From: an uncultured Bacteroidota bacterium
GTDB lineage: Bacteria; Bacteroidota; Bacteroidia; Flavobacteriales; Schleiferiaceae
Length of the DNA stretch: 7,027 nt
Assembly: GCA_913056475.1 (NCBI GenBank)
Contig: CAJXMS010000117.1
Coordinates: 1-7,027, forward strand
Direction of reading: 5' to 3'
The notes below the pieces were generated by a model. That model saw nothing but the letters and a program-made list of their open reading frames with translations. It was not told where the DNA came from and made no database searches. This document shows positions 1 through 5,829 of this stretch, piece after piece. The translations under genes were made by a program, and so were the position numbers. Position 1 is the first letter of the stretch. Each line of letters opens with the position of its first letter.

Positions 1-1
1 C

Positions 2-64
2 CCTGCCAAGCCCCTTCCCCGCTGGATGATCAATGCCATGGGCTGGGGAGCCGTAAAGGACTGA
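2..64 (+). CDS. C-terminal end of an unidentified upstream gene (partial)
   Basis: An open plus-strand frame enters from the window edge and stops at TGA 62-64, giving about 20 residues ending in WMINAMGWGAVKD. I do not recognise the family from so short a tail. The main support is context: a well-formed hairpin with a T-rich tail begins 11 bp after the stop, as expected at the end of a gene. A second frame (frame 1) also stays open to about 159, but it reads through that hairpin and has poor composition. The call therefore rests on the terminator and could be wrong. Confidence 0.4.
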   Translation, partial: PAKPLPRWMINAMGWGAVKD

Positions 65-74
65 AATGGCCCAA

Positions 75-99
75 AAAGGGCCACCACGGCCCTTTATTT
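75..99 (+). terminator. Rho-independent terminator after the upstream gene
   Basis: A perfect 8-bp stem (AAAGGGCC at 75-82, GGCCCTTT at 88-95) encloses a 5-nt loop and is followed by ATTT. It lies 11 bp after the TGA at 62-64, so it most likely ends the transcript of the truncated upstream gene. The A-run on its left side is short, so use in the minus direction is less likely. Confidence 0.65.
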
Positions 100-304
100 C
101 TCCGAAGGAATGGCCTTGCTAGGCCAAACACGGCCATGGCTCGGCCTTATCTAAATTAGGGGGCACGACCTACCTCCGGTCTGGTGACCTTCTTGATAAA
201 TACTTCTTATGGCTTAAGCTTCCTGGCCTAATGGCGCCCGGTTTTTCGCTGGGATGGTTACCTTAGCCCTTCCCATCAATCACTCCTAAACCTTGAGCAA
301 GTGC

Positions 305-1216
305 ATGCCTAAGCAAAAAGTCTCCCTGGTACTGGCCTCTGGTGGCGCGCGGGGTATGGCCCACATTGGCGTTATCGAGGCCCTGGAAAATAAAGGTTAC
401 TCCATAGCCGAAGTAGTGGGCTGCTCCATGGGGGGCGTAGTAGGCGGCCTCTACGCCAGTGGGCACCTGCCCGCTTATCGCGAATGGCTAGAAAATCTCT
501 CCCGGGCCGATATCTTAAAATTACTGGACTTCACCATTACCAAACGTGGTTTTTTGCGGGGGGAGCGGGTATTCAATACCATTCTGGAGATGACTGGCCG
601 GCACCGCATTGAAGAACTTTCCCTGCCCTTTGCCACCCTCGCTACCGATGTAGCCACTGGCGAGGAGGTGGTATTCCGCGAGGGCGATCTCTTTGAAGCC
701 CTGCGCGCCACCGTCTCCATCCCCGGTTTATTTACCCCGGTGGAGCAGAGGGGAAGGCAGCTGATAGACGGCGGGGTGATCAATCCCCTGCCGCTTAACC
801 TTCTCCAGCAGCGCGCGCATAATTTGGTAGTGGCGGTAGATATAAACGCGCCCTCTCCGCTCCAGGCCATGGCCAAACCTGCTCAGCGAAATTGGCTGAA
901 CCTCAATTGGCCCTGGCGCCGCCAAGACAGCAAGGACGAGGAGCGTTCCGAAGATAAAACGGCCGAAGGTGAATCCGGTGGACATAGCAATGTCGTAGAT
1001 GTTCTCCAGATTAGCTATGACCACATGCAAAATCGCCTTATCCGGATGATGGAGCAGGCCTATCCGCCCCAGGTGCTGGTAGAGGTGCCCCGTAATACCT
1101 GCGGTATGTTTGAATTTTACCGGGCTGCGGAGGTTATCGAGGCGGGCCGCGAAAAAATGGAGGCTGCGCTGGACCAATGGGAAGCCCGGCAGGCGCCATC
1201 CGGCCGGGAAAACTGA
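305..1216 (+). CDS. Patatin-like phospholipase family protein (RssA-type serine hydrolase)
   Basis: This is a 303-residue patatin-family protein, predicted to act as a lipid acyl hydrolase with a Ser-Asp dyad. Visible signatures, numbered from the ATG at 305, are the Gly-rich oxyanion-hole segment SGGARG near the N-terminus (about residues 12-17), the nucleophile elbow G-C-S-M-G with Ser41, and the D-G-G motif with Asp155. The single compact domain, and the absence of a signal peptide or membrane segment, fit the bacterial RssA/YchK group of cytoplasmic proteins. A TTG at 293 lies in frame, but the ATG at 305 gives the usual start (MPKQKVSLVLASGGARG). Residues about 205-229 form a charged, low-complexity insert rich in Asp, Glu, Lys and Ser before the C-terminal helices. 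The gene appears monocistronic: a terminator lies upstream, and 227 bp with its own promoter candidate separate it from rpsP. The natural substrate cannot be inferred. Confidence 0.9.
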   Translation: MPKQKVSLVLASGGARGMAHIGVIEALENKGYSIAEVVGCSMGGVVGGLYASGHLPAYREWLENLSRADILKLLDFTITKRGFLRGERVFNTILEMTGRHRIEELSLPFATLATDVATGEEVVFREGDLFEALRATVSIPGLFTPVEQRGRQLIDGGVINPLPLNLLQQRAHNLVVAVDINAPSPLQAMAKPAQRNWLNLNWPWRRQDSKDEERSEDKTAEGESGGHSNVVDVLQISYDHMQNRLIRMMEQAYPPQVLVEVPRNTCGMFEFYRAAEVIEAGREKMEAALDQWEARQAPSGREN

Positions 1217-1357
1217 GCGGACGCCGGTTCTTGGGCCGGGTTCCTGGATTTTCAAAGTGCCCCATTTCGACGCTCCTGAGCCAAAGAATAGGGGAGGTTT
1301 CTCCGGGCCGCTCTTACTTTTGGCCGGTGAGGCCGCCCTAAAAAGAAGCCCAGGGCG

Positions 1358-1387
1358 CTGTGGGGTAGATGGAAATCCCTATCTTTG
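1358..1387 (+). promoter_or_regulatory. Candidate Bacteroidota promoter for rpsP-rimM-trmN6
   Basis: TATCTTTG at 1380-1387 matches the Bacteroidota sigma-ABfr -7 consensus TAnnTTTG perfectly. Nineteen bases upstream is CTG (1358-1360), two of three bases of the -33 TTG element. Transcription would begin near 1393-1396 and give a leader of about 50 nt before the rpsP ATG at 1444. The motif match is seen directly; its activity is inferred. Confidence 0.5.
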
Positions 1388-1443
1388 CCCCCCTTTTCAA
1401 AAATTAATTAACCGGGACGGGTTCCCTTTTAAAACAATTAATC

Positions 1444-2004
1444 ATGTCCACCCGCATTCGCCTCCAACGCCACGGCCGGAAAAGCCACGCCATCTTTCAA
1501 ATCGTAGTAGCCGATAAGCGCGCCAAGCGCGATGGCCGCGTGATTGAACGCCTCGGTCGCTACAATCCCAACACCAATCCAGCCACCATCGAACTCAACT
1601 TTGACAAGGCCGTGGATTGGGTGATGAAAGGCGCTCAGCCCAGCGATACCGCCCGGGCCATTCTTAAGTATAAAGGGGTGATGATGAAAAAACACCTCCT
1701 GGAAGGCGTTCGCAAGGGCGCTTTTGATGAAGCCGAGGCCGAAAAGCGCTTTGACAAGTGGATGGAGGAGAAAATTCAGAAAATTGAAAGCAAGAAAGAA
1801 GGCCTAAGCAAAGCCCAGGAAGAAGCCCGCAAAAAGGCCCTGGAAGCGGAGCGCGAAGCGAATGAAGCTCGTAAAAAAGCCCTTGAAGAGGCCCATGCGC
1901 CCGCCGAAGAAGCAGCACCTGCCGAAGAAGCAGCGGCTGGTGAAGAAAGCGCTCCGGAAGCCGATGCCGGCGAGAGCGGGGAAGCGGCTGAAAAAGACGC
2001 ATAA
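1444..2004 (+). CDS. rpsP: 30S ribosomal protein S16 with long C-terminal tail
   Basis: This encodes ribosomal protein S16, which binds 16S rRNA and is needed for assembly of the small subunit. The N-terminus is typical: IRLQRHGRKSHAIFQIVVAD followed by GRVIERLGRYNP, then a W-x-x-x-G-A-Q-P-S-D segment at about residues 59-68. The S16 core ends near residue 80-85. Many bacterial S16 proteins stop there, whereas this one has 186 residues. The extra ~100 residues are a charged Lys/Glu helix, probably coiled coil, holding two ARKKALE copies (128-134 and 142-148), then an Ala/Glu-rich acidic tail with a tandem PAEEAA repeat. Long S16 tails of this kind are common in Bacteroidota. It is the first gene of the cluster, with rimM starting 8 bp after its stop. 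The start is a clean ATG behind an AT-rich leader without an evident Shine-Dalgarno, as is usual in this phylum. Confidence 0.97.
   Translation: MSTRIRLQRHGRKSHAIFQIVVADKRAKRDGRVIERLGRYNPNTNPATIELNFDKAVDWVMKGAQPSDTARAILKYKGVMMKKHLLEGVRKGAFDEAEAEKRFDKWMEEKIQKIESKKEGLSKAQEEARKKALEAEREANEARKKALEEAHAPAEEAAPAEEAAAGEESAPEADAGESGEAAEKDA
1900..1935 (+). repeat. 18-bp tandem repeat (PAEEAA x2) in the S16 tail
   Basis: Two adjacent 18-bp units (1900-1917 and 1918-1935) differ at only two bases, both at third codon positions, and each encodes PAEEAA. The unit length is a multiple of three, so copy-number change would keep the frame. It lies in the low-complexity acidic tail, where variation is probably tolerated. 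Confidence 0.75.
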
Positions 2005-2012
2005 CCGCACCC

Positions 2013-2537
2013 GTGCGCTGGGAAGATTGTTTTTATCTGGGGCATTTTAGTCGCCTCCACGGCATTCGGGGTGAGCTCATCGCGGCCCTGGATACCGACC
2101 GGCCGGAAGCTTATCACCATTTGGAATCGGTTCTCGTGGAACGCCACGCCGAACTGGTTCCTTTTTTTGTGGAGGCTTCTACCGTCAATGCCCGCGGGCA
2201 GCTTATCCTCCAACTCGAAGAAGTAGGGCCGGAGGCGGCGCCGGCACTGGTAGGCGCATCGCTCTATCTGCCCTTATCGCAGCTGCCGCCCCTGAGTGGT
2301 AAGCAATTTTATTTTCACGAGGTAATGGGCTGGCCCGTTTATCGCCACGATGGCGCCCTGCTGGGCCATGTCCAGGGCTTTCAGGAAAGCGGCGCCCAGC
2401 CATTATTTCAAATCGCCGACGACCAGCGCAGTACGCCCATGCTGATCCCCGCCATCGATGCCTTCATTTCCTCGGTCAATCGTTCCGAGCAGGCCATTTA
2501 CCTGCAAGAACTCCCGGAGGGGCTTCTCGAATTGTGA
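2013..2537 (+). CDS. rimM: Ribosome maturation factor RimM
   Basis: This is a 174-residue RimM, which binds S19 in the head of the 30S subunit and assists 16S rRNA processing and late assembly. The N-terminal RimM domain opens with EDCFYLGHFSRLHGIRGEL, matching the conserved G-x(n)-H-G-I-R-G-E-L signature. The C-terminal PRC-barrel domain starts around residues 98-110 (QFYFHEVMGWPVY). It ends with the typical LIPAIDAFI segment and an ELPEGLLEL tail. The GTG at 2013 is the only start that preserves the conserved N-terminus, and it lies 8 bp after the rpsP stop. Length and domain order are normal. rpsP-rimM is a widespread arrangement, often followed by trmD; here a different tRNA methyltransferase follows and trmD is absent from the window. 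The stop overlaps the next start (GTGA), which suggests translational coupling. Confidence 0.95.
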   Translation: MRWEDCFYLGHFSRLHGIRGELIAALDTDRPEAYHHLESVLVERHAELVPFFVEASTVNARGQLILQLEEVGPEAAPALVGASLYLPLSQLPPLSGKQFYFHEVMGWPVYRHDGALLGHVQGFQESGAQPLFQIADDQRSTPMLIPAIDAFISSVNRSEQAIYLQELPEGLLEL

Positions 2538-3256
2538 AGGCTTTTAAACTGCGCCAATTTGCCCTGTACCACCACCGCAGTGCCCAGCGCATCGGTACAG
2601 ATAGCTTATTGCTGGGCGCCTGGGCCAAGCAGGCACCAGCCCGGCGTATATTGGACGTAGGCAGTGGCTGCGGCCTGCTGGCCTTCATGCTGGCCCAGCG
2701 CTATCCTCAGGCCCGGGTAGCCGGGGTAGAGATAGACTTTGCCAGCCATCAGGAGGCGCTTGCCAACCGCGCTGCGAATCCGGCTTTTGGTCGCTTGCAG
2801 TTTTACCACCAGGCCTTTCAGGATTTTCCGGCCTCCGGCCAAAAGTGGGACCTTCTGGTAAGCAATCCCCCGTATTTTGATCATGCCTACCCCCGGCAGG
2901 AAGCGCGCACGCCGGAGCGCCACCGCGCCCGCCATCAGACCGGCCTGAAGCTGGAAGCCCTCTTTTTGCATGCCCGGAAACGGCTGGCCGAGAGAGGCAG
3001 CTTGCAGCTCATTTTACCCCTGGATCAGCACCGGCGCCTGGCGGCGATCCTGCCCGGTCAGGGCTGGCAGTTACACCGCAGCCGGTCGGTATTGCCCAGA
3101 GAGGGCCGCCCCGCTCACCGGATGCTCAGTGCCTGGACCGTAGCCCCGCAGGCGCTTAGCCCGGTATATGAAAAAGCCCTGCCCATCCGGGATGAGCAGG
3201 GGGAGTATTCAGAAACTTACCAGGCGCTTACCCGGGATTTTCATCCCTGGATTTAA
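2534..3256 (+). CDS. trmN6: tRNA1(Val) (adenine-37-N6)-methyltransferase, TrmN6/YfiC family
   Basis: This is a 240-residue SAM-dependent methyltransferase of the YfiC/TrmN6 family, which in E. coli makes m6A at position 37 of tRNA1(Val). The family's N-terminal signature is present (FKLRQFALYHHRSAQRIGTD), followed by the SAM-binding motif I DVGSGCGLL at residues 41-49. The catalytic N-P-P-Y motif of N6-adenine methyltransferases lies at 111-114 in SNPPYF. The C-terminus carries the conserved Y-S-E-T-Y-x-x-L-T-R-D-F-H segment. Length is close to the E. coli protein (about 245 residues). The GTG start at 2534 overlaps the rimM stop by four bases, so the two are probably translated together. Its place after rpsP-rimM puts a tRNA-modifying enzyme with ribosome-assembly genes. 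Substrate specificity in this organism is inferred from family membership. Confidence 0.92.
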   Translation: MKAFKLRQFALYHHRSAQRIGTDSLLLGAWAKQAPARRILDVGSGCGLLAFMLAQRYPQARVAGVEIDFASHQEALANRAANPAFGRLQFYHQAFQDFPASGQKWDLLVSNPPYFDHAYPRQEARTPERHRARHQTGLKLEALFLHARKRLAERGSLQLILPLDQHRRLAAILPGQGWQLHRSRSVLPREGRPAHRMLSAWTVAPQALSPVYEKALPIRDEQGEYSETYQALTRDFHPWI

Positions 3257-3645
3257 GCCGCCGCCACGCGGTCCAGTGCACGCTGTAGCATCTCCCGTAC
3301 TTGCTTGCCCACGGGCAGGATGTCGGGATTGTCTACCACCTGGAACGCCGCTTCCGGGTCCATGGCCGCCACCTGGATCTGGCCGTTTTCCAGTTCTCGC
3401 AGGATTACGTTGCAGGGAAGGAGAATGCCGATCTCGGGTTCTGCGCCCACGGCTTCAAAGGCCATTTGAGGGTTGCAGGCACCCAGGATTTTGTAAGGGC
3501 GAATGTCCTGGTCTATTTTCTTTTTAAACGTGGCCTGCATGTCGATTTCCGTTAGCACACCGAAGCCTTCTTCCTGGAGGGCTTCGCGGGTTTTGGCTTC
3601 GGCGGTATCCCAATCAAGGGCCGTGTTTATTTGTAGGTAGTACAT
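3253..3645 (-). CDS. DUF302 domain-containing protein
   Basis: This is a 130-residue protein that is essentially one DUF302 domain. The conserved core reads YKILGACNPQMAFEAV at about 51-66, followed by EIGILLPCNVILRE at 71-84. These contain Cys57 and Cys78, the first within the family's typical I-x-G-x-C-N-P pattern. There is no signal peptide or membrane segment, so it is probably cytoplasmic. DUF302 proteins are small alpha/beta proteins without an established general biochemical function, and I do not assign one. The ATG at 3643-3645 fits the usual N-terminus; the region in front of it is AT-rich (AAAAAGATAAGCCC). It runs convergently to trmN6 and the two stop codons overlap within TTAA at 3253-3256. 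A weak -7-like GATCTTTG lies about 20 bp upstream but has no -33 partner at a suitable distance. Confidence 0.9.
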   Translation of the reverse strand: MYYLQINTALDWDTAEAKTREALQEEGFGVLTEIDMQATFKKKIDQDIRPYKILGACNPQMAFEAVGAEPEIGILLPCNVILRELENGQIQVAAMDPEAAFQVVDNPDILPVGKQVREMLQRALDRVAAA

Positions 3646-4103
3646 GGGCTTATCTTTTTGTCACGCAAAGATCAGATCTCCCGGGCAACTGCTAGGGGAC
3701 GTCGGTCACAGGGGGGGATTCGAGGCGGGCGAAATCATATGGGTTTATCCATTTAAAGGCATCATCCTTTCATGGGCTTATTTTGGATGGGCCGGCTTAT
3801 TCACAGGAATTATTCTTCACTGCGCATGATAGAGTCGTGAAACCGGCTTTACCAACCATAAGGAAGGTTCATGCAGCGGGCCTGCCGGGTTACTCCCGCC
3901 CTATAATGCCTGATTACGGAAAACGAGGATTTCTTTTTCGGTGATTTACCGGCTATTTCCATTTCTTTTTTACCACCGTTAGATGGGGGCCAATGGGCTA
4001 TTTTGATCTCGGGTTAGTGGGTATTTGACCCTGGCGCTGGGGGCGGGTCAGGTTTTTTAATAGGCGAAATAAGCGAAATCGAGCTCCTTAGCCTCGCACC
4101 TCC
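3646..4103. other. 458-bp stretch without a credible gene; possible RNA locus
   Basis: No open frame here has convincing protein character. The stretch lies between the 3' end of the saccharopine dehydrogenase and the 5' end of the DUF302 gene, both on the minus strand. It holds several small inverted repeats: AAAGG/CCTTT at 3755-3770, TTCAC/GTGAA at 3816-3841, CGGG/CCCG at 3886-3898 and CGGT/ACCG at 3939-3951. A terminator-like hairpin is oriented to the plus strand at 4026-4058, and three copies of an ATGGGCT(T)AT-type motif occur at 3644, 3772 and 3993. CCGGCTT also occurs at 3792 and 3843. On the minus strand only a weak bulged CGAG(G)CT/AGCTCG hairpin near 4078-4095 could end the dehydrogenase transcript. 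I recognise no known riboswitch or RNA family. Confidence 0.5.
4026..4058 (+). terminator. Plus-strand terminator-like hairpin with no gene upstream
   Basis: A 6-bp stem (TGACCC 4026-4031, GGGTCA 4045-4050) has a 13-nt GC-rich loop and is followed by GG and six T residues (4053-4058). The T-run lies only on the plus-strand side, so it would end plus-strand transcription, yet the nearest plus-strand gene (trmN6) stops about 770 bp earlier with a convergent gene in between. It may end an unannotated transcript or block read-through into the antisense of the dehydrogenase. Confidence 0.5.
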
Positions 4104-5036
4104 CTACGAGCGATACTTGATCTCTTTTTCCCGGAAGGTGATACCCTGCCCGGCCAACTCTTGTAGGATGGGCTCATAAATCGCCCGCTTGATGGGGATC
4201 TGCACCCCGGGCGATTGAATGGTGCCGTTTAAAACATGGCGCACCGCAATGCCCACCGGCAGCCCTACCGTGCGGGCCATGGCCGTCTCCTCCTTATCCT
4301 GCCCTTTCGTTACCATGCTCGATTCCAGCATCCGGAGTTCCCCCGCGGGGGTTCGGTAGCCAAATTTGTGGTACATCACGATCATGTCTTTTTCTTCAGC
4401 CCCCAGCTGCCATTTTTCTTGCAGGAGCTTTTGAAGCACCTGCGCCGGGGTGGCCTTTTCCAGTCCTATGGGCTGCTCTTCAAACAGGCCCAGCCACCGC
4501 AGCCGGTCCATCAGCGAGCTGTCCTGGGGAATGTTGAGGAAGTGCATCAGCTTAAGCTCCACCGAATCTTGCGGGCTGTAGGCCAGGAAGAGATTGGTAA
4601 AGTCCCGGTACGTCATTTGGTCTACTCCTTCCACTTGGTAGCTGTCATCGGTCATCCCCAGCTTCACCAGCACGTCCCACGCCTTACAGAAGCCCGGGCG
4701 GCGAAGCGTACCGCGAAAAATGGTATCTACGTTTTCCAGGCCATAAACCTGCCGATACTTGAGGGAATCCCGGTTGGGGTAGCCCTCAAAACGCCCGTAG
4801 CCCTCCACCTCGATGATCTCTGAGCGGCGAAAGAGCATGTGGTAGGGAATGTATTTGTACTTACCCTCTTGCTTGAATTTTACCGCGCCACCGGCCCCGG
4901 CTAGCACCACGTTGCGCGGGTTCCAGGTGATTTTATAGCCCCAGGGGTTATCGTCGTTTTCCGGTGCCACCAGGCCACCCGTAAAACTTTCAAACACCGT
5001 GATCTCATTCCCGGCAGCGCGCAGGCGGTCCAGCAC
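4104..5036 (-). CDS. Saccharopine dehydrogenase, C-terminal part (5'-truncated)
   Basis: The roughly 310 residues match the C-terminal and substrate-binding region of the saccharopine dehydrogenase family, NAD(P)-dependent enzymes of lysine metabolism. The clearest signatures are GGLVAPENDDNPWGYKITW followed by NPRNVVLAG at about residues 20-46, YKYIPYHMLF, then GRFEGYPNRDSL, and FRGTLRRPGFCKAWDVL. Full bacterial homologues are around 440 residues. The missing ~130-140 include the Rossmann nucleotide-binding fold and the segment normally just ahead of VLDRLRAAG, which in homologues resembles GLDPGIDHMSAM. The GTG at 5034-5036 is only the first start-like codon in the surviving frame and is not a natural start, because it lies inside the protein. 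The frame stays open further to a TAA at 5238-5240, but those extra residues do not resemble the family. As it stands the product could not bind cofactor. Confidence 0.88.
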   Translation of the reverse strand: MLDRLRAAGNEITVFESFTGGLVAPENDDNPWGYKITWNPRNVVLAGAGGAVKFKQEGKYKYIPYHMLFRRSEIIEVEGYGRFEGYPNRDSLKYRQVYGLENVDTIFRGTLRRPGFCKAWDVLVKLGMTDDSYQVEGVDQMTYRDFTNLFLAYSPQDSVELKLMHFLNIPQDSSLMDRLRWLGLFEEQPIGLEKATPAQVLQKLLQEKWQLGAEEKDMIVMYHKFGYRTPAGELRMLESSMVTKGQDKEETAMARTVGLPVGIAVRHVLNGTIQSPGVQIPIKRAIYEPILQELAGQGITFREKEIKYRS

Positions 5037-5245
5037 CTCCCGCGAGCGCTCGACGAGCTGCAGGTCATCGATGTTGCCCTGGTGTCGCTTGGTGCGAACG
5101 ATGCCAAGAACCTTGCGAGCTTCTGGCAGGGCGCCGGCGCAACCGGGAGGAAGATGATTGATTATGATACTGAAATGGCCGCTTATAATAATCGCCGCAA
5201 TAGCAATTAACGGGTGTGCGGGAACGTCTGGAAAGCATTACAGCT
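5037..5245. other. Unassigned bridge between two truncated genes
   Basis: This ~200-bp stretch belongs to neither flanking gene family. Its left half (to about 5150) is GC-rich and the right half is AT-rich. On the minus strand the dehydrogenase frame runs on through it as far as 5237 (the TAA is at 5238-5240), with residues such as GIVRTKRHQGNIDDLQLVE that do not fit the expected dehydrogenase sequence. On the plus strand a frame ending at TAA 5208-5210 gives a tail of KMIDYDTEMAAYNNRRNSN, which could be the end of another protein. I cannot decide between these readings. It may be a third DNA fragment joined between the two blocks. Confidence 0.4.
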
Positions 5246-5749
5246 TCTATTCGTCCGACTTTAGACGTAAACGGAATCTGGGGCGGTTATATCGGTGAAG
5301 GAGCTAAAACAGTTCTTCCTTCTAAGGCATACGCTAAAATTTCTATGCGATTAGTGCCCAACCAAGATTGGAAAGAAATTACCCAACTTTTTAAACAACA
5401 TTTCGAAAGCTTGGCACCTGAGAGTGTAAAAGTAGAAGTAAAACCGCATCATGGCGGGCAAGCCTACGTTACGCCCATCGACGGAATTGAATACCAAGCC
5501 GCCGATAAAGCTTTTCAGGAAACCTTTGGTAAATCGGCCATTCCACAGCGCAGTGGCGGTAGTATTCCCATCGTTTCTATGTTCGAGAAAAATTTGGGCA
5601 GCAAAACCATACTTATGGGATTTGGCTTAGATACCGATGCCATTCACAGTCCTAACGAACATTTTGGCATTTGGAATTACTTAAAAGGCATCGAAACCAT
5701 TCCTTATTTTTATCAACATTTTACGGACTTGTTTCAGAATAATAATTAG
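5216..5749 (+). CDS. M20 family metallopeptidase/dipeptidase, C-terminal fragment
   Basis: About 168 recognisable residues cover the C-terminal part of an M20 peptidase, a zinc-dependent family of carnosinase/CNDP-like dipeptidases. Homology is clear from SIRPTLDVNGIWGGYIGEG (codons from 5246), through the lid/dimerisation-domain strand KISMRLVPNQDW, to QRSGGSIPIV and the late metal-site segment DAIHSPNEHFG, where His is the expected C-terminal zinc ligand. Full-length relatives are about 450-470 residues, so the N-terminal catalytic half with the H-x-D, Asp, Glu-Glu and Asp metal and catalytic residues is absent. The GTG at 5216 is an internal codon serving only as a nominal start; the ~10 residues it adds (RERLESITA) do not match the family well. 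An in-frame TAG sits at 5201-5203. Codon use is AT-rich, unlike everything to the left and like the genes to the right. Confidence 0.88.
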   Translation: MRERLESITASIRPTLDVNGIWGGYIGEGAKTVLPSKAYAKISMRLVPNQDWKEITQLFKQHFESLAPESVKVEVKPHHGGQAYVTPIDGIEYQAADKAFQETFGKSAIPQRSGGSIPIVSMFEKNLGSKTILMGFGLDTDAIHSPNEHFGIWNYLKGIETIPYFYQHFTDLFQNNN

Positions 5750-5829
5750 TATTTGGGCGTTGCGCCAATGAAAAATTGTCGCCGGACTATCCATTACAAT
5801 CCGTTGTATAAAAGCCAAAAAAATAAATA

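Noticed and set aside
1334..1357. Inverted repeat CGCCCT/AGGGCG after the patatin gene, considered as a terminator.
   Set aside because: There is a 12-nt loop and no T-run follows, so it does not meet the pattern of a rho-independent terminator.
1110..1517. A 135-codon plus-strand frame spanning the patatin end and the rpsP start.
   Set aside because: It overlaps both real genes out of frame and is rich in Pro/Arg, typical of shadow frames in GC-rich DNA.
3644..3829. A 61-codon plus-strand open frame (MGLSFCHAKIR...) with a hydrophobic C-terminus.
   Set aside because: Its start overlaps the DUF302 start codon on the opposite strand, its composition is odd and it resembles no family I know. 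It is short enough to arise by chance.
3902..3907. TATAAT string resembling a sigma70 -10 box.
   Set aside because: There is no TTGACA-like partner at 16-18 bp, and Bacteroidota use a different promoter consensus (TTG...TAnnTTTG).
4078..4095. Possible minus-strand terminator after the saccharopine dehydrogenase (CGAG(G)CT/AGCTCG).
   Set aside because: The stem is short with a bulge, and the following sequence (ATTTCGCTTATTT) is a poor U-run, so it is too weak to list as a feature.
4236..4823. A 195-codon plus-strand frame antisense to the saccharopine dehydrogenase.
   Set aside because: The minus strand is clearly the coding strand by family signatures; the antisense frame is His/Leu/Arg-rich without any recognisable motif.
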